DNA from: Limnanthes douglasii subsp. nivea
Lineage: Eukaryota > Streptophyta > Magnoliopsida > Brassicales > Limnanthaceae
Reading direction: 5' to 3'
Assembly (NCBI GenBank): GCA_036936605.1
Contig: JAUPFV010000004.1
Span: forward strand, 68,782,352-68,846,351
Length of the DNA stretch: 64,000 nucleotides
The notes under the pieces are model-generated. The model did no database searches. It saw only the letters and a list, made by a program, of their open reading frames with translations, and was not told the DNA's origin. Shown piece after piece: positions 25,365 through 36,850 of the stretch; position 1 is the first letter of the stretch; each line of letters begins with the position of its first letter. Made by a program: the position numbers and the translations under genes.

Positions 25365-28300
25365 TTAGTCTGAATTTTTCGAAGAGACACTCCCCTCAGC
25401 CTCTGAATCTTCGCTATCACTTACTATTATATGGGGAGGACGAAGTTCCGAGGGGACAAGTTTCCAAAAACTCCATAAGTCATATTCAGGATGCTCGACA
25501 TGGATTTGGGTGAGCAAACCAGCTCGAGTAGTGGCATCACGGGCTTGCAGTTTACTTGTGCACGTTGCCGCATAAGCATCCACAGCTTTGTCCTTCTCTT
25601 CCTCGACTTGTCTAGGAAAGTTCTCGACCTGTTTCGGTAGCTGATCTCGGTTTTCTTTCACCTTTCTAAAGGCCTCGGTACACTTTGTGAATCCATCGTA
25701 GGCCAAGCAATATCCCTTTTTGTACTCAGCTATCAACAACTCTTGAGCATCAGTCTTCTTTTTGTACAAGTCCCTCTCTTCTTGACAACACCTCTCCAGC
25801 ATTATCACATAATTTTCGGAGGCAGAGAGGCGCTCGTATAAGGCATCGGCTTGGCCCTCGATCACTGCGTGTTGTTTCTTGGCCTCTTCGAGCTGAGAGG
25901 CAGCTAACGCAGATTTAAACTTGTAGTGGTTTTTGCGCTTTTTCAAGATGTCGCAGCTTTTTGCCTCTATTTACCAAGGTGTGCAGCAATTTTCGGAGGG
26001 ACAGTGAGAATTCATCATCCAAGGGAACTTCGAAGGAGCTCGATGGAGACCCTAATGCTGCAGAATCAAACTCAGAAAACCCGCCTCCAAGAGTGTCTGG
26101 ATCAATGTGCTGAGGAGGGTTGCTCCGAGGGATGGGAAGAGGTGCTAACCTTGGACTTTGTTCGAGGGGGACAGGATGAGAAGCCTTAGTAAGAGGCGAG
26201 TGTGGAGACTGATGAGAACCTTTCTCGGGAGAATGGCCACCTCTGTCCTTAGGCTCACTTGAGATTTCCTGGATCTTTTCCACTAGAGAAGCTCCTTGAT
26301 TGTCTTTGGGCGTCTCTCCACCCTCGGATAATTCTTGGATGGGTTCGAGGATGCCCTTGCCCTTCCTATCTTTTGTCTTGCCATTCTTTTTTGATGGCAG
26401 GATGGGAGCAGGGGGGGGAGGAATGGAGTATGACGACCCGACATGGTTTGGTGGAGGGACGGGGTTCGACGACCCAGTATTGTTCGGGGGAGGAGGTCTT
26501 TGGGTGTTGACCGTCTCCTCAGGATTAAGTTGTTAAGACATTAAAACATCATCGTCTGGAGGATTCCCAAGATGACTCTGCGACCGAGAACGCTTGGGCA
26601 GATTTACCACTATGTTTTTTTTGCTACAGCGCTCCATTACTTCTTGTTCCGAGGGAGGAGCCATCAATCCTCTCATGCTAATCCGGTCGAGGGGATTGAG
26701 CCTCCACAATCGACTCCTGGCGAGATTGTTATCTGTGAAGCAGAGACGAAATCGGTTGTCCTAATGTTCCTTTGCCCACAAGCGAAGCTTGGTGAATACA
26801 TTTGTGGCACCCTCAACATAGTCAGAATAAGGCTTGGATATGCCAGTCATAACTGCAACAAGTAGCCAATATCAAAGCCAGCCACTATAACTAATTCGAA
26901 GAGGCATAACAAATTCGAAGAGGCATAACAAATTCGAAGAGACATAGCAAATTCGAAAAGACTTAAGAAAATTCGAAAAGGCATAACAATTCGAAAAGGT
27001 AGAAAAATTCGGGGAGGCACTTACATTTATTAGTCCACATCAGAGAGAGCTTGTGAGGATTTGAGGGAGTGGCCTCTGAACCGGTCTCCCAGTAACCAGA
27101 GAAAAACACAAACTGTTGCCTCCATTTCTTGTCAGCCTCCATCAGGTCTCTCAGGATTTTTTATCCTCGATTGAATGTCAGAGAGTAAAAGGGAAAGAAA
27201 GGATTTCTAGCCAAACCAGCAAGACCAATGAGTTACTCTAACGAGAATTCATGGCCTGAGAGCCTTGAGGCCATGATGCAGGCCATCAGAGTAAACCGCA
27301 TGTTAGGACCAACCTGCGAGGGACAAAGGTCTATCTTCGCCAAATATTCGATGAAGAAGGGGTCTAAGGGATACCTTAGCCCCCAGTTCATGATCTCTGT
27401 GTATACCACCAACTCGTTGTCCCTCACTGATAAAGGTGTCTCTCCTTCCAAGGGAAATCTGATGGTAATATAGGAAGGGATGCACCATCGGCCCTTAGCA
27501 TCGCATCTTCGTCTCTTGAGAAGTACTTGTATCTGATGTTGGCAAGGGCTACCATATGTTTGTTTTCGATGCCCCGAATGTTGCGCTCAGCAATGTCGTC
27601 TAGCTCCAAGGGTAGAACAATATCCCCTTTCGATTTGGGAGCAATCCGACGGGCTTGCTCTTCGGATATTGTTTGGAACGAGGAGGTGGTATTGTTCGAA
27701 GAACCCAAAGGAGGAATCATTGGCACCTTTGGTTCGAGGGGTATTGTGGCAGTTTTTTTCCCTTTGACATCTCGACTCTCATTTTTCCTATTGAGCATAT
27801 CTTCTTCGGTGATAAGAGTTTTTGAAGGCGAAAATCGAGTCCCATGAATCTTCATAGAGGGAGTAGAAGGCAGACTTGACTCATCTACTTCGTTTCTTCG
27901 GGGAGGACTATTAGAGAGTCGAGGAGGGATTGTGGATATTCGAGGAGGGCTAGCAAATGTTTGAGGCAGGTTTTCGAGGGCCGCTGGTGACGTAGGCTCC
28001 CGAATGACCAGGGGAGCCTCCTTGGCACGTTTTTGTTCGTGAGAGCCTTTCCTATCCTTGTGAGACTTCTTTCTCTTCCCGGACGAGTGTTTATGCTGCC
28101 TATCCTTACCCATGTCTCCGAGGGGGTTAGAATCATTATGCAGGCTTTGTCGAGCGACTTCGTGAGGAATAATGGCAGTCGAATCTGATGTGGGAGGCCA
28201 GGCACCAAAGAAAGTGGTAGTCGATGGCGGGGGTCGAGGCCTCACGTCTTCACCGGCAGCAACTCTCTCTTCGACTCTCTTACTGATTAACAACCACTCA

Positions 28301-28368
28301 GGAATCCGACGGGGTTTGTTCGCCAGATTTATCTCTCTAGAAATGATTGAACAAAAGTTGTGATTCAT
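25365..28368 (-). pseudogene. Antisense gene of element C: putative gypsy-type transposon protein, coiled-coil C-terminus
   Basis: Transcribed opposite to pol. The start at 28368 (MNHNFCSII) opens a 314-codon segment with a Lys/Arg-rich stretch (HKHSSGKRKKSHKDRKGS) and Pro/Ser-rich linkers. After a frameshift near 27440 comes the Transposase_28-like core (DNELVVYTEIMNWGLRYPLD, LCPSQVGPN, CIMASRLS). A short-repeat stretch (26890-27020) looks like an intron or insertion. The 3' part (26283-25365) is hydrophilic and then alpha-helical with heptad-like Glu/Lys runs (coiled coil), ending in an acidic tail (SDSEDSEAEGS). Another frame change lies near 25930. Function is unknown; such ORFs are typical of Tat-lineage spacers. 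Confidence 0.7.
26888..27005 (+). repeat. Short tandem repeats of about 19 bp
   Basis: About six copies of a unit like AATTCGAAGAGGCATAACA, degenerating to the right. They lie inside the antisense gene region in a place without a good reading frame. Confidence 0.75.
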
Positions 28369-29049
28369 GAGGAGAGAAGGTCAGTATTTATAGACGAAGT
28401 TGGGCTTGCCTTGTAGATCAGGCCCATGGACTTTTTTCTGTTGTTTGCATAGGGACAGTATAGTCCATATAGGTGTGCATTATCCTGACACCAGTCATAT
28501 GAGAAGATACAGAGTTTTCTTAGTCAGAAAATGTCAGAGGAAGATGAAGAGTTTTCTTAGTCAGAAAACGTCAGGGGAATAGGGAACGTTTTCAAAATAG
28601 ATATTCTGACAGATATGGTTGATTAATGATGTCATAATAAAGTATAATCCTAGCACCCTTTATAGCCTTGACTTGAATTTATTCGGGGCACCGATCGGGC
28701 AAAGTCGAGGGGCTTATCTGGCTAACATGGTGCAAGGATTGGGGGGCTGATCAGTTACCAAGGCATCTTCGAGGAGTGATCTTCGAAGAGCAATTTATGG
28801 AGTGGACAGGTCAAGGCAAGGAAAAAGGCCTTCGAGGAGCGACCTTCGAGGAGTGATTTATGGCTTCGATAATTCGAGGCAAGTTGTGAAGATTCGAAGA
28901 AAGAAAATTTCCAAGGAAGATTCTTTGACTCTTGAGATTCGAGGAGGGCTTGTGTCCTTCAAAGGTAACTACTCGAGGACGTGTGAAGTGAGTGATCGGA
29001 GAATTATTCAGTCCCAGTAAAAGAACTTTTACTAGGACTCGGGGACTAC

Positions 29050-29461
29050 TGATAAGGAAGAATAAAAGACAAGGAGAAAAGTGTGAAGAAGAAACATGAC
29101 TGGAGAAAATAGCAAAGAAAAAGTATGATAGGAGGAAAATGCAGAGAGAAAACTGTGTAAGGACTCAATTGTATAAGCTATCTAAACAAATAGCCAGAAT
29201 AGGAGGAAAATAAAATATAGGGACTAAAGATGTAATTAACGGGAATTAAAGCGTGTGGGGTCCACAATTGTACTATAAAAGGACCACACACGCTTCACAA
29301 ATCCCGAGATGAATAATATGATACTTTCTCTCTCTACTTAACCTAAATAACTCTCACTTTCTCTCTCTAAAATTGACACTAAGAGATTCTTGTATCACCG
29401 AATTGTCACTAAGTAATCCTCGTATCGCATAATCACCCCTGGACTATCTTGAAACACTTCA
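29050..29461 (+). repeat. 3' LTR of element C
   Basis: 412 bp from TGATAAGGAAGAATAAAAGA to ACACTTCA, homologous to the 11844-12286 LTR. It is preceded by a purine-rich GACTCGGGGACTAC, the likely polypurine-tract region, and followed by the ATGGA duplication. Confidence 0.93.
29274..29280 (+). promoter_or_regulatory. LTR TATA box, element C
   Basis: TATAAAA in the same conserved block as in the element B LTR (after CCACAATTGTAC). Confidence 0.6.
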
Positions 29462-29466
29462 ATGGA

Positions 29467-30059
29467 GACCATGATAAACTTAACCAATCTCCTTCAGAGA
29501 CACCTATTAGATAAACATATCAATATCCGACACATGTAAATCAAACATGTACATACATAAGAAAATATGATTTTTTAAATAAACCCGTACACAATAAAAT
29601 GACGTGGTACAAAGTAGTCATGACATAAGAATAAGAAAATATAAACATCAAACTGATACTTGAAAAATAGAATCATAGCATAAAAATATAGCGTTGAATC
29701 ACTCTTGATATTCACTCAATAATATGATGCACTCACGTAAACGATCATCAATCAGGTCGATACTCAAATCAGGGAAAATAACATATTACTCGACAAGTTG
29801 ATCCTTCAAGTCATGTAATCTCGCCTGATAAATGGTCGCATAATGTATTAAACCCAACATATACACTCGCATGATGAGAATCAAACAATAGGGACCATAA
29901 GTTGGTCTTAACCCATATAGGGTATAACAAGACCGTAGTAGGTTGGTCGAGCCGATATCGAGTACCTAGCAACATAAAGTCAATAATATGAGGTTGTTAT
30001 ATATTTCAAATAGATATATCTCATAGATATTGCATGTTGACACGTCTACCTCTATCACA
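29467..30059. other. Old MULE flank, no clear ORF
   Basis: This continues directly from 19765 once element C is removed. It may include the decayed C-terminal end of the PMD gene, but I could not align it. Confidence 0.35.
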
Positions 30060-31640
30060 ACCTCCCAAAACATATCATAGTGGACCAGGTAACTCCTGCG
30101 CATGCCCCAATTATCAAGCAATTCAAAGGTTATAATAAGCCTCAATGAAGTCCCACGACCTCAATGTTTCATCTATCCAAGCTACCCTATATAAAAATCT
30201 AACACCATATAAATGGTCATATAGCATGAATCATGCATACAATATAAAAATTAATGTAAAGTGTAAACTAAAGCCGTATTATAATAAAGAAAAATGTATA
30301 AAAAAAAAGACAAAGAAGACTTACAACATGCTCTCTAAAAATAACTACAGCCTGACGAATATTATCTCCAGTCTCTTCGTCGCACGAAATAAAGGAGGTG
30401 CGTATCTAGAAATGGTCGGCTGTATGATAGAATATGAACTGAACTTGGTAGCCGCAAGCGCGAGAAAATGGTTGTAAATCCATATATATATAACAATCTG
30501 AGAAATCCAGTATACCCCAACATCATGTGTAAACAATTCCTACCAAGATAGTAATATAATTGAGCTAATATCAATTGGCCCCAATTGTACCTACCCGAGC
30601 TGTTATAGTTATCAATAAGCTGTATATAATCGAGAGAAATACTATTGTATGTCTTCTTTATAAGAATAGAATAACGAAACATATGAAGAAAATACCTCAT
30701 CGTATCATGAATAACATCTCATCAATCATCTCATCATTATAATAATCGCTACGCATATAATGTAGACGCAAAAAATTGAGACGGGTGTGTCTGCCACTAC
30801 CACCATGGTTTTGATCAAGCTCAATAACAAGGTCTTTGATATCTATATTGATTAATCGAGCAAATACAGCAATTCATTAACCTTTAATAGGAAAGGTAAC
30901 GAGATCTAAACTATGGCCTACGACGAGTAACATGTAATAGTATGGATATTATCAAGAGTTATGGCCATATCACCAAAGAATAAATGTAAAATATTGGTCT
31001 ATGGGTGTCACCGCTCCAAGAATTCCTCTAGTATATGAATGTTGATAGACCAACGTGAAAGATAATCAAGAAGCGTACTAAAATATATCCCCATAACTTG
31101 ATCGCAAATCCTACTATGACGAGTGAAATCCCATGAACGATGGGTAACGTACCTAGCGAAGCATCTTAAAGATTTTGTATCCTATAAAATATAAAAACTT
31201 GTTATCGATAAGGTACAATATCATTAACTGCAAGATAAACAACCAAAAGAATAAGGTACGATAAACTATTACTGAAGCATGCAAAAGGTACGATAAACTA
31301 TTAAATCCAGTAAAACTCAACACAAACATTGTTATTGAAGCATGCATAAGGTATGATAAACTGTTATTTAGATTTTTTTTTTACAAATTTACATCGTTAT
31401 TGAAGACGTTATACGCCTCACGAGTCTTAGAGTTGTAGAACTGAGAATACAAATCCAAAACATGAGTGTTCACTCGATGGAATAAATGGTCAGAAGTTAT
31501 ACGACACTCAACAATAGACATAAGTCATCGACTACGCTTGTGTACTTTAGCGCTATGTGAACTCTCGACCGATGCATTATGATTGTCATAACTGCTCTCA
31601 TCGTTCGATTTAGAATGTGATCGTGGACAATAGAGACATA
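30060..31640 (-). pseudogene. Relic plant-mobile-domain (PMD) gene of the old MULE
   Basis: Minus-strand pieces match the intact PMD gene at 47.8-49.3 kb. The upstream exon ends KTREAYNVFNND at 31393, and a GT...AG intron (31392-31182) is placed exactly as in the intact gene (after AFKND). The next exon has a broken ERWHP and LFFGDMAITLDNIHTIT, corresponding to FGEMTITLDDVYVIT. At 30700-30362, RYNWGQLILAQLYYYLGR is the SYSWG-type C-terminal half of PMD, which the younger gene lacks. A Trp codon is TGA at 31008-31010. PMD proteins (the MAIN/MAIL1 family in Arabidopsis) act in silencing and also occur in transposons; this copy is dead. Confidence 0.72.
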
Positions 31641-32770
31641 TTTGGAAATTAAAAATATTTGCTAGACTTAAGAAAAATGTTCAACTGAAAATTGTCTCAA
31701 ACAATTCATAAACACATCAATATGTCTCAAAACATGTAAGCTCATAAATTTTTTATATAATAGAAGTTGAATTATCCTCAAATTAAAATAATAAAATTCT
31801 CTTTAAATAGTAGAAAGTGCGCGTTATTGATTCACGATTTGTGCGAAATTGAGGCATGTGGGGTGTGTGATTTCGCACAAATTGCAATATGTTGTTCGTG
31901 CAACGAACAACCAGACCCGGAGCACTCTGGGTGCGCAAAACCAGCTGTTCATCGCGTGATCTGTGCCAGATTTTGGCGAACCATGACCACCTTAAATCCA
32001 AAAATCCTAAAATATTTGACTAATTCCTACAAATAAACATCCAAAACGAATATCTACGCTTAACCTAAAGAAAAAAAAGCTGACTAAAAATAAAACAAAC
32101 TACAAATATTAAAAATGAGATATTTTTAAACAAAATTTTTATACTTTGATAATTGTAAATATTGAATGTGGAAAAAAATAAGTCAATAATAAAATAACAC
32201 ATATTTTAATAATTTTGTGAAATAAGATGTTGAAAATGTGAAATTTTTAAGAAGGATATTTTTTAATTTTTTAAAATTAGTATATAAAAGTTATGTTTAC
32301 TATATAAAAAGTTATGTTGTTTAAGGGTTCGAATTAAAAAAATATTTAGGTAAAAAATAAAAGTAAAAATAAAAAATGGAGTTCAATTCAAGGAATCTGG
32401 ATATGCCCTTACTCCATGCGATAATACGATTTCGGAGGTAAATCAAAATTATAAAATATAACTTTAAAAATAAGTGAGGAAAGTAAATAAATGGCTTAAA
32501 ATGCATTATTACTCCTCATGTTTATCACTTGTATCAACATAGTCCCTTTTATTCACTTATTCATAAAACTTATCCTTTTGATTTTAAAATTTTGCAGAGG
32601 AACTAATTGTGCAAATTTTTAAAACGAAAAAGATAAATTTTACACAGAAGTGAACGAAAAAGACTATGTTGATACAAATGGTAAACATGGGGATTAACAG
32701 TGTTTTTTACCCTAAATAAATATTAGAGAAGAGGGACCAGACTTACTTTTGTATTAAACAGCTTTAGTGT
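31641..32770. other. AT-rich spacer with a palindromic patch
   Basis: Mostly AT-rich without genes. At 31838-31910 there are two stem-loops: TTTGTGCGAAAT with ATTTCGCACAAA (12-bp arms), and TTGTTCG with CGAACAA. This patch lies upstream of the relic PMD gene. Confidence 0.5.
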
Positions 32771-32777
32771 CCCTAGT

Positions 32778-32960
32778 TAGGGGTGTCAAACGGTTTGAAC
32801 CGCGAACCATCAGAACAGTTTAAATCAGAACCACGGTTTGCGGTCCTGGTGGATTGCGGTCCTGGCGGGTTGCGGTCCTGCCGGTTTACTCCTTATGCGG
32901 TCCTGCCTGTTTGCAGTCCTAATGGACCAGTTTCGTAGTTAAATCGCTAGTTCAAACCGA
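32778..32960 (+). mobile_element. Possible hAT-type left terminus
   Basis: TAGGGGTGTCAAACGGTT resembles the TIR of plant hAT elements (TAGGGGTGxCAA). It is followed by three TGCGGTCCTG-type short repeats. I could not find the matching right-hand TIR, so only an end is proposed. Confidence 0.4.
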
Positions 32961-33882
32961 GACAAACCATTTAGGAACCGTTTATCAAAATATTTTATAA
33001 TGTTATTTAAAATTAATCTGTAAGTGTTAGTTGAATTTTATTTCAATAATTGAGATATGTACCATATAAACGAGTTAATTATGCTATTTCATGTATTTTA
33101 ATTTAAATATGTTATCATTTTAATCGAAATTTTATAATCAAGCAATTACATTCTAAAATAATAATTGTAATTTGATTTTGATATGTTTGATTATATTTAT
33201 GTATTTAAAATATTTTATTTAATATTAGGTAGATATTAAATAAAATATATACATCTAATTGAAGTATAAATTTAATATTTCAAGTATAAATTTAAAGTTT
33301 TTAAAATTGTATAAATTTGGATTATGTTCCAATTGCGTGGTTGTGAAATAAATTCAAAAATATCAACTGTGTTTCAATTAACTACGTGTAATTTGGTTCC
33401 TAAAAAGGAATTATATTCTGATGGCATAATTAAATATAATTAATTAAATATATTTATTTAGAAGATTAACATCATCAACAATATAAACTATCTATTATTT
33501 ACCACTATGTGAAAATAACAGCGCTACGGGGGTGGACAAATGTCCAAATTAACTTGTTAACAATATAAAATTTCTTTCAATAAACTAGAAAAAAAAGAAG
33601 GGTTAATAATATAAAATTTCTTTCAATAATCTAGAAAATTTAATATTATTTTTTTCATAAAAGTACTAAAATTATTAAAAAAATTAATAGTTCGAAAAAT
33701 TTATTTATAGAGTTATAATTTTTTTTAAATAATAGTTCGAATTTCCTATTTATAATTTTTTTTATTTATTTTTAAAATATTAGTGTGAAATCTTATATAT
33801 ATAGAGTTTTGATTTTTTTAAAATAGTTTAAAGTGCATAAACTTATAAAAAATTATTTTTTTTAAAAAAAAAATCAGTTACG

Positions 33883-33996
33883 GATGACGTCAGCAAGTGA
33901 CGTCATCTGTGACGTCACCCGTGCGGACCATCCGGTCAGACGTGCGGATGGTCCGCACGTTCAAACACAACGGCTAATTAGATTAACTAGCCGTTG
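33883..33996. promoter_or_regulatory. Cluster of stem-loops with TGACGTCA sites
   Basis: Three adjacent perfect inverted repeats. GATGACGTCA/TGACGTCATC at 33883-33907 has a 5-nt loop. GTGCGGACCATCCG with its complement at 33921-33958 has 14-bp arms and a 10-nt loop. CAACGGCTA/TAGCCGTTG lies at 33968-33996. TGACGTCA, the bZIP palindrome, occurs at 33885-33892, 33898-33905 and 33910-33917. Confidence 0.85.
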
Positions 33997-34066
33997 CATT
34001 CCAAATCCGGGCGTCCGGACATTTTTATTTTTTCAAATTGTTTTTTAAAAAAAATTTGGGTCCTCC

Positions 34067-34074
34067 TATAAATT
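34067..34074 (+). promoter_or_regulatory. Candidate TATA box below the stem-loop cluster
   Basis: TATAAATT lies 70 bp after the last stem-loop and is followed by a CT-rich leader (ACTCTCTAAATC repeated). The downstream frame (34233-34502: DPITRRIKCATKPTNMSRTVKQ) is short and unrecognised, so this may be the promoter of an internally deleted DNA transposon. Confidence 0.5.
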
Positions 34075-34499
34075 GAAGAGACCCCAACTCCAACCTCACA
34101 TACTCTCTAAATCTACTATAAACTCTCTAAATCTCTCTACTTGTTCTAGATTTTTTTATTAAACTTAACTTTCTTATTTTACATATCGTACTTCTGTTTT
34201 CGAAATAGTTAGATTTTTTTTGTCGAAAAAAATTGTTATTAGTTTTTATTAGTTATTATTTGTGCTTATCTCAAATTTCCAATGACGTTTATGGCTTCAA
34301 CAACAGGTTAGGACAAGCAATTCCGAAAACTGATTTTTCGGAATTTTCTTCTTTTATGATGTCTTCTCCATCCGAGAGGGATCCGATCACACGACGCATC
34401 AAATGTGCCACTAAACCTACGAATATGAGTAGGACCGTCAAACAAACTTTTAATATAACTTGTAATATTTTAGTATTTTTAATATTAAATATTTTAATA

Positions 34500-35054
34500 T
34501 AACTTATAATATTTTAGCATTTATAATATTAAATATTTTAACATAACTTGTATTTTACTATGATAAAATATGATTCTGGATTGAAAATAATAAATAACAT
34601 TAGTGCTATTTAATAAATAACATCCCTAGGTGTCAGTGAGAACACGTAAGTACAAAACTCACTTGCTCCTATCTTCTTCTTCCTTGCGTAGGTTCAAATC
34701 TAATTTCCAGTCAGAACTACACTATTTTCATCTTGTAAAGTACAAGATGAACCGATCTCATTGAGAGGCCTTAACAGTTTAAACATGAACCGTTGGGCAT
34801 TACAACGGAAAACAGGTATTTATAAAGAAAAAACAGGTATTTATAAAGAAAAAACAGAAAGCAGGTATTTATACAATCCTATACCGTCCCTTAACCCAAA
34901 GTCTCGCCAGTTTACACCACTGACTTCCCGGCAAACGACCGTCAAACCAACCCGGTGTAAGTTTTATCTTCTTCTTTTTTTTTTCTTCCTGTTAACTTCA
35001 TTTTCTTGGACCTTTAATCTTTAATTAACACGAACTGTGCAGATCGTCTGCGCA
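34500..35054. other. Spacer with short direct repeats
   Basis: Contains a 21-22 bp direct repeat around ACAGGTATTTATAAAGAAAA (34812-34870, two full copies and a partial). From about 34975 there is one extra copy of the outer unit of the following inverted repeat. No gene is seen. Confidence 0.5.
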
Positions 35055-35239
35055 GACGAACTGTGCAGAGCAAGTGCTTGACTAAATGTCTAACTCAGTT
35101 TTTTTTTCCTGTTAACTTCATTTTCTTGGACCTTTAATCTTTAATTCACTACAGCCGAGCTGTGCAGGTCGAAATGGCCGCAGATCGTCTGCGCAGACTA
35201 TCTGTGCAGACCAACTGCTGGACTGAATGTCTAACTCAG

Positions 35240-35880
35240 TTTTTTCAGCGATTCATGGATCAGGATGGACCTGATGGTGAAGAAGTATATCAGTATCTAT
35301 ATCGACCATATTCCTAGACCTCCTCCGCTAAGTTTAAATCGCGTAAAAACCACTTATTTTATGTATGGTTTATTTCTAACGTTTATAATTGTAGGATTTA
35401 CCGGATAATTTACCCATTTGTTATGATTGGAGGACACTTGCGCCGGGAGCATTAGGACCCATTGTCTCGCAGTAGTGGTAATACTTACTGTTTCTTTTAA
35501 AAATTAATTTGAGTAAATTCTCAAATTTATTGCGGAACTGTTGAGAAACTGTTTGACTAATTGTCTTTGAACAAGCTTATGATATACTTCTATCTCACAA
35601 CCCAACTTGCTTACTTCTTTTGAAACTAATGTATGTGTCGCACTATAATTGGAAGACTATCATTGCTTCTGTTTTTAGAGCCTTTCTAAAGAATTCAGAA
35701 AAATTCATTTCTTCTCAGGTATCCATTGTTGATATTTTTCCTTTATGTTTTGCAGCCACATGTTGGGCGGAAGCTGTTACCAAATGTGTCCAAGCTTTTT
35801 GGAACATTGAAAACCCGTCCACTGAACCTAGGATTTTGAGTTGCCAAAAAGTTGTTGATAATGCAAAAGGTGTAAAACAC
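35240..35880 (+). pseudogene. Papain-like cysteine protease exon fragments, left arm
   Basis: Two exon-like pieces separated by intron-like AT-rich DNA. The first (about 35393-35470) reads DLPDNLPICYDWRTLAPGA and has the DWR motif that opens mature papain-family enzymes (35425-35433). The second follows a TTTTGCAG acceptor at about 35753 and reads ATCWAEAVTKC, then PRILSCQKVVDNA. This matches the family's active-site Cys (CWA, 35761-35769) and the LSxQELVD motif. The His and Asn catalytic regions are absent, so it is a fragment. Retained introns suggest capture at the DNA level. Confidence 0.55.
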
Positions 35881-35902
35881 GATAACTTGAGATGTTTACT
35901 CC

Positions 35903-36097
35903 TTGCTCGGGCCCGAGCAAAGAGTATACATCTCAAGTTTGATGCATGCAAGATAAAAGAAAAACCTCTCATACATTTTGAGATAAGCAACGACACGACC
36001 TTAAGTTTGTTGTATCATCACTATTATAAATAATCTCAAACACAACCTTATTATTAAAGTGCTAAAGAAACAAACTTTCATATTTCTTTAGCACTTT
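35903..36097. repeat. Hairpins in the spacer of the long inverted repeat
   Basis: TTGCTCGGGCCCGAGCAA (35903-35920) is an 18-bp perfect palindrome. AAAGTGCTAAAGAAA (36056-36070) pairs perfectly with 36083-36097 across a 12-nt loop. Confidence 0.85.
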
Positions 36098-36204
36098 TTG
36101 TTTGTGTTTTCTTTTCCCTTCAGACTTGGGATAATAAAGCCTAGATATGAAGATTCCTTCTTCTTTGGCGTACTTAAAGCCAAATTTGATATGTCCCGAG
36201 TTAT

Positions 36205-36850
36205 CGTGTTTTACACTTTTTGCATTATCAACAACTTCTTGGCAACTCAAAATCCTAGGTTCAGTGGACGGGTTTTCAATGTTCCAAAAAGCTTGGCCAC
36301 ATTTGGTAACAGCTTCCGCCCAACATGTGGCTGCAAACATAAAGGAAAAATATCAACAATGGATACCTGAGAAGAAATGAATTTTTCTGAATTCTTTAGA
36401 AAGGCTCTAAAAACAGAAGCAATGATAGTCTTCCAATGATAGTCACACACATACATTAGTTTCAAAAGAAGTAAGCAAGTTGGGTTGTGAGATAGAAGTA
36501 TATCATAAGCTTGTTCAAAGACAATTAGTCAAGAAGTTTCTCAACAGTTCCGCAATAAATTTGAGAATTTACTCAAATTAATTTTTAAAAGAAACAGTAA
36601 GTATTAGCACTACATTGCGAGACAATGGGTCCTAATGCCTCGGCGCAAGTGTCCTCCAATCATAAGAAATGGGTAAATTATCCGGTAAATCCTACAATTA
36701 TAAACGTTAGAAATAAACCATACATAAAATAAGTGGTTTTTACGCGATTTAAACTTAGCGGAGGAGGTCTAGGAATATGGTCGATATAGATACTGATATA
36801 CTTCTTCACCATCAGGTCCATCCTGATCCATGAATCGCTGAAAAAACTGA
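36205..36850 (-). pseudogene. Papain-like cysteine protease exon fragments, right arm
   Basis: Inverted copy of the left-arm fragment. CWA lies at 36325-36317, and the flanking residues AEAVTKC and ILSCQEVVDNA differ slightly from the left copy (QEVVDN is closer to the family's QELVDN). The two copies would give complementary RNA. Confidence 0.55.

Larger units (their letters stand above)
19766..29466 (+). mobile_element. Tat-like gypsy element C with perfect TSD and deleted 5' end
   Basis: The target duplication is ATGGA at 19766-19770 and at 29462-29466. The element runs 19771-29461. Only about 30 bases of 5' LTR remain (TGATAAGGAAAAACAAAAGA...), joined directly to mid-gag sequence. An internal deletion therefore removed most of the LTR, the PBS and the gag start after insertion. 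Order: partial gag-pro, RT-RH-INT, tandem repeats, antisense gene, 3' LTR. The element split an older MULE between its OTU and PMD genes. Confidence 0.93.

Noticed and set aside
30145..30477. 110-codon plus-strand ORF
   Set aside because: It lies opposite the relic PMD gene, whose minus-strand motifs explain the region better.
34620..34635. Right TSD of the hAT-like end at 32778 (TCCCTAGG versus TCCCTAGT)
   Set aside because: Seven of eight bases match, but no TIR precedes it, so the match is probably chance.
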